Of a DNA stretch of 19,988 nt, positions 1 through 8,308 are shown piece by piece. The notes beneath the pieces are model-generated. The model saw only the letters and a program-made list of their open reading frames with translations. It ran no database searches and had not been told where the DNA came from. Position numbers and translations under genes: made by a program. Source of the DNA: Lachnospiraceae bacterium (GTDB taxonomy: Bacteria > Bacillota > Clostridia > Lachnospirales > Lachnospiraceae); assembly GCA_009774625.1 (NCBI GenBank), contig VSOB01000055.1:1-19988 (forward strand). The letters are read 5' to 3'. Numbering within the stretch: position 1 is the first letter of the stretch; each line of letters opens with the position of its first letter.

Positions 1-1
1 G

Positions 2-316
2 AATAACACCGGCTGTGGCTGTGGGAATAACACCGGCTGTGGCTGCAACAATGGCGGTAACTGCGGCGTGAACATTGGCTGCGGTTGTGGTAATAACGAA
101 AGCAGCTGCGGGAACAATTGCGGCTGCGGCTGTGATTGCGGCAATGACAACAATAATAATAGCTGCGGCATCAATATTGGCTGCGGCTGCGGCAATGACA
201 ACAATGGCTGTGGCAACAACAATGGCTGCGGTTGTGATCCGATGCCGCCCAGACCGCCCAGGCCCGAACCCAGACCGCCGATCTTTCCGGGACCGTCCTG
301 TGGCTGCAATGACTGA
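2..316 (+). CDS. Gly/Cys/Asn-rich repeat protein, C-terminal part (5' end outside window)
   Basis: The frame is open from the left edge, so only the last 104 residues are visible. The in-frame GTG at 68 lies inside the repeats and has no ribosome binding site, so it is unlikely to be the start. The sequence is made of short GCGCG, GCGCN and NNGCG units separated by Asn, Asp and Gly, with Cys at nearly every fourth residue. It ends in a Pro/Arg tail (PPRPPRPEPRPP) followed by PSCGCND and a TGA stop. There is no globular domain, signal peptide or membrane segment in the visible part. The first bases form a direct repeat with a 24-nt period (copies 2-21 and 26-45). The function is not recognised; the composition would suit a metal-binding, disulfide-crosslinked or surface/coat structural protein, but that is only inference. 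The Ala-rich reading in the next frame over the same bases is a shadow. Confidence 0.6.
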   Translation, partial: NNTGCGCGNNTGCGCNNGGNCGVNIGCGCGNNESSCGNNCGCGCDCGNDNNNNSCGINIGCGCGNDNNGCGNNNGCGCDPMPPRPPRPEPRPPIFPGPSCGCND

Positions 317-352
317 GTTATAAAAGATATTTTGACTTGAGAGGATACCGGG

Positions 353-380
353 AGCCGCAGGACTGTCAGACCCTGCGGCT
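353..380 (+). terminator. Possible terminator of the Cys-rich gene
   Basis: A perfect 9-bp stem (AGCCGCAGG at 353-361 and CCTGCGGCT at 372-380) with a 10-nt loop stands 36 nt after the stop codon of the Cys-rich gene. The T-tract after it is poor, so termination may be weak. A stable hairpin here also argues against the longer ROK reading frame that would start at TTG 337. Confidence 0.5.
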
Positions 381-435
381 TTGCCGGTTGCAGTCAGGCC
401 ATTTTTGGTTTGATTTCATACAGAAGTGGGGTAAT

Positions 436-1644
436 ATGTACAAAATAAATTATGGTATCAATCAGGAACGCATTCAAAAAATGAACCGGACGCTGATCCT
501 TCATCTGCTGCGAAAAGAGGGAGTCTGTGCCAGAGCCCATCTTGCCAAGTTGTCCAGTTTGAAGCAGGCCACTGTGACGAACATCATCAATGATTTTCTG
601 GAATGGGGACTGGTAAAGGAAGTGGGCTTTATCGCAGGCGATAAGGGACGCAGAAGTATCGGTATCTCCATCAACAATGACGATCATGGGATTTTGGGAA
701 TCCGTCTGGCCCGGAAAAATTACATTATGGGTATTTTTGATTTGTCCGGTAATCTGATTGAATCAAGGGCGGATAAGATTGATGCTCATATACCTCCCCG
801 AAAGATTTTCGATACAATGCTGAAAGAGGCAAGAGAACTGGTGGGACAGGCAGGGAAAAGAAAGATCATTGCTATCGGAGTGGCGATTCCAGGCCCCTAT
901 AACATCAAGCGGGGAAGGATTGAACTGATGACCGGTTTTCCCGGATGGGGAGACATCGCAATTCAGGAGGAACTGGAACATAAGTTTCAGGTTCCGGTGT
1001 TTGTAGAACACGATGCCAATGCAGGAGCGCTGGCGCAGTATTGGCATAATGTGGAGAATATAGGGAACAGTCCGGGAGAAATCGTAGTATATATTGCGGC
1101 AGGACAGGGGATTGGAGCAGGTATTATCTGTGACGGCGAACTGCTGAAAGGCAGCATGGGCATTGCCGGAGAGATCGGACATACTTCCATTCATTTTAAA
1201 GGCCCCAAATGTTCCTGCGGCAACTATGGATGCCTGGAAAATTACTGTTCTTCCATTGCCTTCACAAAAGAGATCAACCGGATTCTGGGAGGGGATCATG
1301 AGTATACCTTTACGGAAGCGGTCAGTATGGTTCAGGCAGGCAATCCCATCGTAAAAGAAATCTTTTTAACAAGCTGTGACAGCCTTGCCGTAGGGGTTGT
1401 GAATATGATCAACAGCTTTGATCCGTCGGTGATTATTATAGGAGATGAAATGTCTCATGTACTTCCGGAGGAAATGCTTCAGCGAATCAAGGATGAGGTC
1501 AGACGGAAGGTTCTTCCGGAAATATATGAAAATCTGAAAATAACAATGAGCGGGATAAAGGATTCCATGCTGCATGGAGCGGCTATTGCGGCGATTATGG
1601 ATGCATTTGACTGCCCCGACAGTTACTTTGGCAACGGAAAATAA
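436..1644 (+). CDS. ROK-family transcriptional regulator (NagC/XylR type)
   Basis: This is a 402-residue sugar-responsive DNA-binding regulator. Residues about 16-65 form the N-terminal winged helix-turn-helix typical of ROK regulators, followed by a sugar-kinase-fold ROK domain. The ROK signature is intact: an EIGH motif, then CSCGNYGCLE, the Cys cluster that binds zinc in the family. The sugar-site segment EHDANAGAL is present. The usual DxGGT nucleotide-binding motif at the start of the ROK domain is replaced (LGIRLARKN), so it should be a regulator, not a kinase. The start at ATG 436 was chosen because the helix-turn-helix begins there; a GGGG stretch at 428-431 is a weak, close ribosome binding site. 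A longer frame from TTG 337 would run through a hairpin and add 33 residues unlike the family. It stands alone between terminators and probably controls one of the sugar operons to its right, with a sugar as inducer. The target is not known. Confidence 0.88.
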   Translation: MYKINYGINQERIQKMNRTLILHLLRKEGVCARAHLAKLSSLKQATVTNIINDFLEWGLVKEVGFIAGDKGRRSIGISINNDDHGILGIRLARKNYIMGIFDLSGNLIESRADKIDAHIPPRKIFDTMLKEARELVGQAGKRKIIAIGVAIPGPYNIKRGRIELMTGFPGWGDIAIQEELEHKFQVPVFVEHDANAGALAQYWHNVENIGNSPGEIVVYIAAGQGIGAGIICDGELLKGSMGIAGEIGHTSIHFKGPKCSCGNYGCLENYCSSIAFTKEINRILGGDHEYTFTEAVSMVQAGNPIVKEIFLTSCDSLAVGVVNMINSFDPSVIIIGDEMSHVLPEEMLQRIKDEVRRKVLPEIYENLKITMSGIKDSMLHGAAIAAIMDAFDCPDSYFGNGK

Positions 1645-1701
1645 GGTACGGACAATCGGGGTCTGCTGACGGGAAAAATTTCATATGAAATAAAATGACA
1701 G

Positions 1702-1741
1702 GACTGCACAATAAAAACAACAAATTGTGCAGTCTTTTTTT
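1702..1741 (+). terminator. Intrinsic terminator after the ROK regulator
   Basis: A perfect 11-bp stem (GACTGCACAAT at 1702-1712, ATTGTGCAGTC at 1724-1734) with an A-rich 11-nt loop is followed directly by seven Ts. It lies 57 nt after the ROK stop codon and separates that gene from the RpiR operon. Confidence 0.9.
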
Positions 1742-1931
1742 GTGCATAAAGACGAATCAAAGGCGAAAAAAATAAAAAGACGTAAATAATATAGACAAAC
1801 CGACTAAATCGAATAAATATAAAAAAAGGTTATTTATTAAATGAATTTAACTAAAAGCTGGATTTTCCTGGAAGTTATGTAATAAAATGTAATTTTATTT
1901 TTTGAAGGTTGCATGGATAAAAGTCCCTTTG
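1742..1931. other. AT-rich intergenic stretch with an inverted repeat
   Basis: No gene is seen between the ROK terminator and the operon promoter. The stretch is very AT-rich and holds a perfect 8-bp inverted repeat with a 3-nt spacer (AATAAAAT at 1881-1888, ATTTTATT at 1892-1899), centred about 45 nt upstream of the -35 box. It could be an operator or an UP-like element, but AT-rich DNA makes such repeats common, so the assignment is weak. Confidence 0.35.
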
Positions 1932-1960
1932 TTGACATGCAGAAAAGGCGATTATATAAT
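1932..1960 (+). promoter_or_regulatory. Sigma-A promoter of the sugar ABC operon
   Basis: TTGACA at 1932-1937 and TATAAT at 1955-1960 are separated by 17 nt, a perfect consensus match. It points at the RpiR-type regulator 73 nt downstream, and no other strong promoter is seen before the terminator at 9401. A promoter this strong would be expected to need repression or catabolite control. Confidence 0.88.
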
Positions 1961-2032
1961 TTGGAATGATTGCGAAATGCATGAAAAGAAGAGAAATTTT
2001 TTTACGAAAACGACGAAGGGAAGGTATCCAAA

Positions 2033-2863
2033 ATGGAAAAACAGGTATTGACAAACATCAAAATGCAAATCGAAGGAATGTATCTGGCCGAGCGGAAGGT
2101 GGCAGAGTATATCCTGGCTAAACCGCAGAATGCGATCCGCCTGAATGTGACGGAACTGGCTGAAGCCAGCGGCGTCAGCGATGCTACGGTGATCCGGATG
2201 TGTAAACGGCTGGGATATACCGGATTTTATCAGATGAAGATCTGCCTGGCGGAAGAACTGGGACGGAATCAGATGACCGGATATCAGGACTCGGCAACGA
2301 ATCCCAAAAGCGGAAAAGAAGTGATTCAGTGTCTGACCAGAGATCTTTTGCGGATTGCGGATTTGCTGGATGAGGAAAAACTGGAGCGATGTGTGGATTT
2401 GATCTGTAGCAGCAGACGTATCTTCATCTCTGCAGTGGGCAATACGATTCCGGTGGCGATGGATTTTGCGTTTCGCCTCTGTCGTCTGGGTATCAATGCC
2501 ACTTGTGAAACCATTGTGGAGTACAGTCTGGCAAGTATGGTGCGGGGGGATGAAAAGGATCTGCTGATTGCAGTGTCCCATTCCGGGAGTTCGAAGCATG
2601 TGGTGCAGGCTGTGGAGGTGGCCAACCAGAAGTCTATGCAGACAGTGGCTGTTACCGGTTCCAGCAGCAGCCCGGTTGCCAGGAGGGTACAGTTTTCTCT
2701 GTTGACGACGGTGGAAAATCCCCTGTTTGGAGAATATGGCGCAGCGAGTCATATTTATGAACAGGCTGTACTGGATACAATCTTATATTTTGTTTCCGTA
2801 AGAGCAAAGGCAGAGCCGGACAGAGAGAGCATCGAAGCAATTCTGGCAGAATACAAAATATAA
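2033..2863 (+). CDS. RpiR/MurR-family transcriptional regulator with SIS domain
   Basis: This is a 276-residue regulator. Residues about 1-77 are the RpiR helix-turn-helix domain (the segment around VTELAEASGVSDATVIRMCK), and residues about 120-250 are a SIS sugar-phosphate-binding domain with the SHSGSS motif. Family members sense a phosphosugar and repress or activate catabolic operons; E. coli RpiR/AlsR (allose) and MurR (MurNAc) are examples. A GAAGGGAAGG ribosome binding site at 2015-2024 supports ATG 2033. It is the first gene behind the consensus promoter, so it is probably autoregulated together with the kinases and transporter that follow. The effector is probably the product of one of the two downstream kinases, by inference. 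Confidence 0.9.
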   Translation: MEKQVLTNIKMQIEGMYLAERKVAEYILAKPQNAIRLNVTELAEASGVSDATVIRMCKRLGYTGFYQMKICLAEELGRNQMTGYQDSATNPKSGKEVIQCLTRDLLRIADLLDEEKLERCVDLICSSRRIFISAVGNTIPVAMDFAFRLCRLGINATCETIVEYSLASMVRGDEKDLLIAVSHSGSSKHVVQAVEVANQKSMQTVAVTGSSSSPVARRVQFSLLTTVENPLFGEYGAASHIYEQAVLDTILYFVSVRAKAEPDRESIEAILAEYKI

Positions 2864-2897
2864 GCATGAACATGGACCAAAGAGAAAGGCTGATGAT

Positions 2898-4214
2898 ATG
2901 GCATATACAGATCGCTATGAAGTGTACATGAATGAAATGATATCGGATATCGGGAAAAGCAAGGATTCGAAAGACCGGGTTGTATTTGGCTACACCAGTG
3001 ATGTGGATGTGCTGCTGACTTATGATACGGATGCGTTTCAGGAAATACTGGAAAATTATCTGAAAACAGACTTATACAGCAAGGCAGATGATGTGATAGA
3101 CAGTATGGAAACTTTTGCCCGTGTGGTTGCCCATTATATGTGCAACGGACTGGGGGGAGAAGTGGATATCATCAATGAAGAGGTATGCCGTTACCTGATC
3201 GGGCATTTTCAGACACAGTATAGTCTGGGAGGGACCTGTGCACAGGGCGCTGCGGCGCTGGGGACGATCGGTATGCCGTTGCTGGTACATATTTCTGACA
3301 AAAGCAAAGAAGTCTGTGAAATGATGGACTATCCGGGGATGGAATGTATCAGAGGAGAGGGCGCAGTGCCCATCCGCAAGATTGCAGAGGGCAGTCCTGT
3401 ATACCATATCATTTTTTCCTATACAAAGGGAGATACCTTTCGGATTGGCGATACGGTTCATACGGTGCCGGTTTCCAACCGGATGATCCTGGATTTTGAT
3501 ACGATTCATAAGGACATTGTGGTGCTGGATGATTTTAAGCAGTATATAGAAACGCATGCAGAACACATCATTTCCTATAATATATCCGGGTTTAATGCCA
3601 TTACCGATCCGTCGCTGGCACAGAGAAGGCTGGAGGAGCTGGGAAAGCATTATGAACGGGTAAAAGTGAAAAATCCGGATTGTAAAATCTATTTTGAAAG
3701 TGCACATTATCTGAGCCCTCAGGTGAAACACCTTGTGTATAAAGAAATTTCCGGTTATGTGAATGTGATGGGAATGAACGAAGAAGAGCTGGTGGCGCAT
3801 ACACAGGAATGCGGAGCGACATTGGACAACAGCAGTCTGCCCTCCGTGCTTGCAGGGATGGAATTGTTGATCGAAAAATATCAGGTAAACGGAGTAATAC
3901 TGCATACAAAGGATTATTCCATGTATTATGGGGACGAACTTGCAGGAGCCAATATAGAGAAGGGGCTGACCATCGGAAATCTGCTGTCCGGAACCAGAGC
4001 GCGGGTAGGTCACTATGGGACGGTGGAAGAGGTGCGGGAAAGCCTGCAGTGTCTTTTAAGCCCCACCGGGCTGGCATTTGCGGAGGAACTGGAAAAGATA
4101 CAGCCAGAGCGCTGTGCGGTGCTGGTTCCGTCCAGATATATGGATAAACCGGTATGTACCATAGGACTGGGAGATACCTTTGTGGCAGGTGTTCAGTTTG
4201 CGTTTATGAAATGA
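2898..4214 (+). CDS. ADP-dependent phosphofructokinase/glucokinase-family sugar kinase
   Basis: This 438-residue protein matches the ADP_PFK_GK branch of the ribokinase superfamily, best known from archaeal glycolysis but also found in some bacteria. Visible family features are an N-terminal substrate segment (GYTSDVD near residue 31), a GGTCAQGAAALG segment, the metal-linked NxxE motif (N294 and E297), and the C-terminal GLGDTFVAG motif with the expected catalytic Asp at D426. The family transfers phosphate from ADP to the 1- or 6-position of a hexose or hexose phosphate, releasing AMP. Which sugar is used here cannot be read from the sequence. It starts 34 nt after the RpiR gene with AAAGG at 2885-2889 as ribosome binding site, and is followed 18 nt later by an FGGY kinase. 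A role in making a ketose bisphosphate for the class II aldolase at 16562 is plausible. The nucleotide donor (ADP or ATP) is known only from the family. Confidence 0.8.
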   Translation: MAYTDRYEVYMNEMISDIGKSKDSKDRVVFGYTSDVDVLLTYDTDAFQEILENYLKTDLYSKADDVIDSMETFARVVAHYMCNGLGGEVDIINEEVCRYLIGHFQTQYSLGGTCAQGAAALGTIGMPLLVHISDKSKEVCEMMDYPGMECIRGEGAVPIRKIAEGSPVYHIIFSYTKGDTFRIGDTVHTVPVSNRMILDFDTIHKDIVVLDDFKQYIETHAEHIISYNISGFNAITDPSLAQRRLEELGKHYERVKVKNPDCKIYFESAHYLSPQVKHLVYKEISGYVNVMGMNEEELVAHTQECGATLDNSSLPSVLAGMELLIEKYQVNGVILHTKDYSMYYGDELAGANIEKGLTIGNLLSGTRARVGHYGTVEEVRESLQCLLSPTGLAFAEELEKIQPERCAVLVPSRYMDKPVCTIGLGDTFVAGVQFAFMK

Positions 4215-4232
4215 AAATGGAGTGCATAGCTT

Positions 4233-5768
4233 ATGAGATATATGATAGGGATTGATCTTGGAACTTCCAGTTTAAAGACGGTCATCATTGATGAGAGGGG
4301 AGAACTGACGGCAGTTGCATCCAGGGGATATCAGTTTCAGTCTCCGTGCAACAATTATGCCGAGCATGATCCTGAGGAATGGTGGGATGCATGCATAGAT
4401 ACGATCAGGAGGGCGATGGCGGAAGGAAGCGTCAGACCAGAAGAAGTAAAGGGGGTTAGTTTTTCTGGTCAGATGCATGGAATCGTAGTTCTGGATGAGA
4501 GGGGGAAAAGCATCCGTCCGGCGATTCTGCACTGTGATGCCAGAAGCGGAAAGCAGGTAGAACAGATCAAACAACTCTTCGGGATGGACAACATCAGACA
4601 GTTGATGATGAATCCCGTGTATACTGGTTTCCTTCTGCCGTCGCTCCTGTGGATCAGAGAGAATGAACCGGAGTGCTTTAAACGGATCAGACATGTGTTT
4701 CTCCCGAAAGACTATCTGACTTATAAGCTGACCGGTATGATTGCCACAGATTATTCCGATGCTTCGGCCACGCTGGCATTTGATATGAAGAAAATGGGCT
4801 GGTCGGAGGAGATATTACATAAGGTACAGATTCCGACGGAATGGTTCCCGGCATGTTACGAAACAGGTGAGGTGATCGGTCAGGTGACTTCTGCGGCTGC
4901 AGAACAGACCGGACTTTCTCAGGGAACAGTTGTTGTTGCAGGCGGCGGCGATCAGGTGATGCAGGGGATCGGAAACGGAATCACTCAGGTAGGCCAGGCA
5001 TGCGCCAACATTGGGACAAGTGGACAGGTGTCGTTTCAGAGTGACAGGCCGCTTCTGAATCCGGATCTGAATACCAATACCTTTATGGGGTATAAGAAAA
5101 ACCGCTGGATTGTGATGGGCGCTATTATGAATGCGGGTCTTTGCTATAAATGGTTTAACAGCCTGTTCCCCAGGACGGATTATGATGAGATGAATCGGCT
5201 GATCGGCCAGGTAAAGCCGGGAAGTGGCGGCGTAATTTTCCTGCCTTATCTGAATGGAGAGCGTACACCGCATCTGGATCCGGATTTAAGCGCTTCTTTT
5301 ATCGGAATCAATCTGCGGACCGGCAAGACAGAGTTGGCCAGAGCAGTTATGGAAGGTGTCAGCTATGCCATGTACCAGTGTATTGAGCTGTGCGGCAGTC
5401 TGGGACTGGGGGCGGACATGATGGTTGCCTCAGGCGGCGGGGCCAGGAGTATGCCCTGGCTGCAGATGCAGGCGGATATTTATAATGTACCTCTTAAGGT
5501 GGCAAGGATAGAGGAACAGGCAGGATTGGGCGCCGCGATTTCAGCGGGTGTGGGCGCCGGGGTTTATAAAGATATTAAAGAGGGTTGCGAAGCGGTTGTA
5601 AGGTACAGGGATCTGGAAATCTGTCCCGACAGGCAGGCCCACAGTGCATACATGGAATATTATGCTTTGTTTAAGGAAGCATTTTCAGGCAGCCGGGATA
5701 CCTTACATAAGCTGACTGTATTGGGGCGGAAAAAACAGAAAGGAGAAGGAAAGAGTGACGGAGAATAA
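4233..5768 (+). CDS. xylB: FGGY-family carbohydrate kinase, xylulokinase-like
   Basis: The 511-residue protein has the two-domain FGGY layout. The N-terminal ATP motif is GIDLGTSSLKT. The GQMHG motif (residues 79-83) is typical of xylulokinases, D240 in GGGDQ is the expected catalytic base, and YLNGERTPHLDP follows the xylulokinase pattern. Family members phosphorylate ketopentoses and related ketoses with ATP. No xylose isomerase is nearby, so D-xylulose is only one candidate; the ketose may come from the cupin isomerase encoded at 13993-15198. It follows the ADP-dependent kinase by 18 nt, with GGAG at 4219-4222 as ribosome binding site. Its last 14 nt overlap the ABC ATPase gene, so the two are translationally coupled. 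The C-terminus carries about 20 Lys-rich residues beyond the usual end. The symbol reflects family resemblance, not proven substrate. Confidence 0.85.
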   Translation: MRYMIGIDLGTSSLKTVIIDERGELTAVASRGYQFQSPCNNYAEHDPEEWWDACIDTIRRAMAEGSVRPEEVKGVSFSGQMHGIVVLDERGKSIRPAILHCDARSGKQVEQIKQLFGMDNIRQLMMNPVYTGFLLPSLLWIRENEPECFKRIRHVFLPKDYLTYKLTGMIATDYSDASATLAFDMKKMGWSEEILHKVQIPTEWFPACYETGEVIGQVTSAAAEQTGLSQGTVVVAGGGDQVMQGIGNGITQVGQACANIGTSGQVSFQSDRPLLNPDLNTNTFMGYKKNRWIVMGAIMNAGLCYKWFNSLFPRTDYDEMNRLIGQVKPGSGGVIFLPYLNGERTPHLDPDLSASFIGINLRTGKTELARAVMEGVSYAMYQCIELCGSLGLGADMMVASGGGARSMPWLQMQADIYNVPLKVARIEEQAGLGAAISAGVGAGVYKDIKEGCEAVVRYRDLEICPDRQAHSAYMEYYALFKEAFSGSRDTLHKLTVLGRKKQKGEGKSDGE

Positions 5769-7269
5769 CTTTATTCTGAATTGTGAAGGGATTTCCAAGG
5801 CATTCGGCGGTACACAGGCGCTTAAAGATGTGCAGTTGCATATCAGGGCGGGTGAAGTACACGCGTTGCTGGGAGAAAACGGAGCCGGGAAATCCACTCT
5901 GATGAAAATCGTAATCGGGCTGATTAAGCAGGATACGGGTACTATGGAATTTGAAGGAAAACCCTATCAGGCCAATGGCCCGGTAGATGCATTAAAATCC
6001 GGTATTTCGATGATTCATCAGGAGTTGAATCCGGAACCGTATCTGACGGTTGCAGAGAGTATCTTTCTGAAACGGGAGAGTACAAAGGGATTTTTGCTGG
6101 ATAAGAAAACTCAGAATCAGAAATGCGAGGAACTGCTGCGCAAATTTGATGTGCCGTATACGGCAAAAACGATGATGAAAGATCTGACTCTGGCACAGAT
6201 TCAGATGGTGGAAATCATCAAAGCGGTTTCCTGTGATGCAAGACTGATTATTATGGATGAACCCACCTCCTCTCTGGACAGTACAGAGACAGATCATTTG
6301 TTTGATACCATACGGGATCTGAAGAAAAAAGGGGTTGCCATTATTTATATTTCTCACAGAATGGAAGAGATTTTTGAAATCTGTGATCATGTATCCGTGT
6401 TCAGAAATGGTACTTATGTAGATACCAAATCTATGGTAGGCGTGACGCGGGAAGAGCTGATCTCCATGATGGTAGGCCGGGAGGTGAAGAATGTATTCCC
6501 TAAAGTGGACTGTGAAATCGGTGAAACGGTCTTTAAAGTGGAAGGGCTCTGTGGAAAAGGATTTCAGGATGTGAGCTTTGAAGTGCATAAGGGAGAGATT
6601 CTCGGACTGTCCGGTCTGGTAGGTTCCGGGCGAAGCGAGACAGTACGGGCTATTTTTGGCCTGGATCCGATCACCTCCGGAAAAATGTATCTGGAAGGAC
6701 AGGAGATCACCAATAAGGATACCAGGGCAGCGATCAAAAAGGGCATTTGTATGGTAAATGAGGACAGGAAAAAATATGGTCTCTGTCTGCTGCGTTCCAT
6801 ACGGGAAAATATTTCTCTGCCCAACCTTCCGGAAAAGCAGAAAGGGCTGGTTCTGAACCAGAAGCGGGAGAAACAGGAAGTGGAGGAAGTTTCCAGAAAG
6901 CTGACTGTAAAATGTGCCAGCATTGAGCACAATGGCTTTTCTCTCAGCGGTGGAAACCAGCAGAAAGTGGTTCTGGCAAAATGGATTATGGCCAATCCCA
7001 AGGTACTGATTCTGGATGAACCTACCAGAGGCGTGGATGTGGGTGCAAAATCTGAGATTCATGCACTGATGTGTGAATTTGCTGCAAAGGGTATGGCGGT
7101 GATTATGATTTCTTCAGAGCTGCCGGAGGTCATGGGGATGAGCGACCGGATTCTGGTTTATCATGAAGGTAAAATTAATGGTGAAGTAAGCAGAGCGGAG
7201 ATATTGAATCAGTCCGTAACACAGAAAGAGATTCTGGAAGTAGCTTTCGGGCAGAAAAGAGGGAGGTAG
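5755..7269 (+). CDS. Sugar ABC transporter ATP-binding protein (RbsA/MglA type)
   Basis: A 504-residue cytoplasmic ATPase with two fused ABC domains, the arrangement of ribose/galactose-type importers. The first half has Walker A GENGAGKST (residues 40-48), a degenerate signature (LTLAQIQ) and Walker B LIIMDEPTSSL. The second half has the degenerate Walker A region GLVGSGRSET, an intact LSGGNQQ signature (397-403) and VLILDEPTRGVDVG. Unequal halves of this kind are normal for the family. The start is GTG 5755, behind AGGAGAAGG and overlapping the kinase gene by 14 nt. It is followed 6 nt later by the permease. It powers uptake of the sugar bound by the lipoprotein at 8309. Carrying the kinase in the same transcript links uptake to phosphorylation. 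Confidence 0.95.
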   Translation: MTENNFILNCEGISKAFGGTQALKDVQLHIRAGEVHALLGENGAGKSTLMKIVIGLIKQDTGTMEFEGKPYQANGPVDALKSGISMIHQELNPEPYLTVAESIFLKRESTKGFLLDKKTQNQKCEELLRKFDVPYTAKTMMKDLTLAQIQMVEIIKAVSCDARLIIMDEPTSSLDSTETDHLFDTIRDLKKKGVAIIYISHRMEEIFEICDHVSVFRNGTYVDTKSMVGVTREELISMMVGREVKNVFPKVDCEIGETVFKVEGLCGKGFQDVSFEVHKGEILGLSGLVGSGRSETVRAIFGLDPITSGKMYLEGQEITNKDTRAAIKKGICMVNEDRKKYGLCLLRSIRENISLPNLPEKQKGLVLNQKREKQEVEEVSRKLTVKCASIEHNGFSLSGGNQQKVVLAKWIMANPKVLILDEPTRGVDVGAKSEIHALMCEFAAKGMAVIMISSELPEVMGMSDRILVYHEGKINGEVSRAEILNQSVTQKEILEVAFGQKRGR

Positions 7270-7275
7270 TAATCC

Positions 7276-8247
7276 ATGTCAAATACAAAGAACAATTCCA
7301 AAAACAATGATACGCTCCGTATGTTCATGGGTAAGTACGGAATCGGTGTAATTCTGGTATTCATGCTTGTTATCATTTCCATTATGAAGCCCAGATTCAT
7401 TTATCCCAGCAACGTGCTGAATATTCTGACTCAGATTTCCGTAAACTGTCTGATTGCTTATGGTATGTGTCTGGCCATTACCACAGGCGGCATCGATCTT
7501 TCGGTTGGTTCTCAGCTTGCACTGGTAAGCTGTCTGCTGGGCCAGTTCATTGTCAATATGAATATGAATATTTTCCTGGCATGCGTACTGGCAGCGCTGG
7601 CAGCTACTCTGATGGGATTTATCAATGGTTTTCTGATTGCCAAATTTGATATGTTCCCCTTTGTGGTAACGCTGGCCACACAGTTGGTCATTCGAAGCCT
7701 GGCGCAGATTATCAGCGACGGCAAGGGCCTTTCTATGGCAATGCCCGGATTTAAAGCAATCTATTCCGGCACACTGTTTGGCATTCCGCTGCCGATTATT
7801 TATATGATTGTGATTTCCATTATTATGTATATCGTACTGCACTGGACAAGATTCGGACGTTACGTGTTTGCTGTAGGCGGCAATGTCCATGCGGCAATCG
7901 CTTCCGGCGTCAGCGTATTCTGGACCAAGACTATGTGCTATACCATCAGCGGTCTGCTGGCTGGTCTTGCAGGTATTATCTTCTCCAGTAAAACAGGTTC
8001 CGCGCAGTCCAACATCGGTGTGGGATATGAAACAGACGCGGTTGCAGCCTGTGTACTGGGCGGTACCTCTTTTGCAGGCGGTATTGCGACAGCGCCCGGC
8101 GTTCTTCTTGGCGCGATCATTATCGGATGTATTTACAACGGTATGAACTTCCTGAACATCGGAAGTTACTATCAGTATATGACCAAAGGTATCATTATCA
8201 TCTTTGCAGTGCTGCTGGATATGGTAATCAACAAGAAGGGCAACTAA
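7276..8247 (+). CDS. Sugar ABC transporter permease (RbsC type)
   Basis: A 323-residue integral membrane protein with about eight to ten hydrophobic segments. The family markers are TTGGIDLSVGS near residue 70, the FGRYVFAVGGN segment with a following Ala/Ser-Gly stretch, and GGTSFAGG in the C-terminal third. These place it in the branched-chain/ribose permease group that forms a homodimer with RbsA-type ATPases. The start at ATG 7276 has GGGAGG overlapping the ATPase stop region as ribosome binding site. The minus-strand reading of nearly the same span is a shadow of this gene. Confidence 0.95.
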   Translation: MSNTKNNSKNNDTLRMFMGKYGIGVILVFMLVIISIMKPRFIYPSNVLNILTQISVNCLIAYGMCLAITTGGIDLSVGSQLALVSCLLGQFIVNMNMNIFLACVLAALAATLMGFINGFLIAKFDMFPFVVTLATQLVIRSLAQIISDGKGLSMAMPGFKAIYSGTLFGIPLPIIYMIVISIIMYIVLHWTRFGRYVFAVGGNVHAAIASGVSVFWTKTMCYTISGLLAGLAGIIFSSKTGSAQSNIGVGYETDAVAACVLGGTSFAGGIATAPGVLLGAIIIGCIYNGMNFLNIGSYYQYMTKGIIIIFAVLLDMVINKKGN

Positions 8248-8308
8248 TCGGAATAACATGGAGCAATCCAGTTATTTATAAACTATTCACAAAGATGGAG
8301 GGTAAAAG

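Noticed and set aside
75..323. Ala-rich frame overlapping the Cys-rich repeat protein
   Set aside because: It is a frame shadow of the GGC/TGC-rich repeats; the Gly/Cys frame extends to the window edge and has the patterned composition.
337..435. N-terminal extension of the ROK regulator from TTG 337
   Set aside because: It runs through a perfect hairpin, has no ribosome binding site, and adds 33 residues unlike the family; ATG 436 places the helix-turn-helix at the usual position.
1678..1691. 14-bp perfect palindrome ATTTCATATGAAAT as an RpiR operator
   Set aside because: It resembles TGAAA/TTTCA-type RpiR sites, but lies upstream of the ROK terminator and about 240 nt from the promoter; a palindrome of this size is expected about once by chance in 20 kb.
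1952..2752. Long minus-strand frame opposite the RpiR regulator
   Set aside because: It overlaps the consensus promoter and a well-recognised gene; its product is His-rich and matches no family.
4233..5768. Xylose operon assignment from the xylulokinase-like gene
   Set aside because: No xylose isomerase is present and the partner kinase and isomerases point elsewhere; only the family, not the substrate, is supported.
7279..8259. Long minus-strand frame opposite the permease gene
   Set aside because: It mirrors the codon pattern of a clearly recognised RbsC-type permease and encodes a low-quality His/Gln/Asn-rich sequence with no family.
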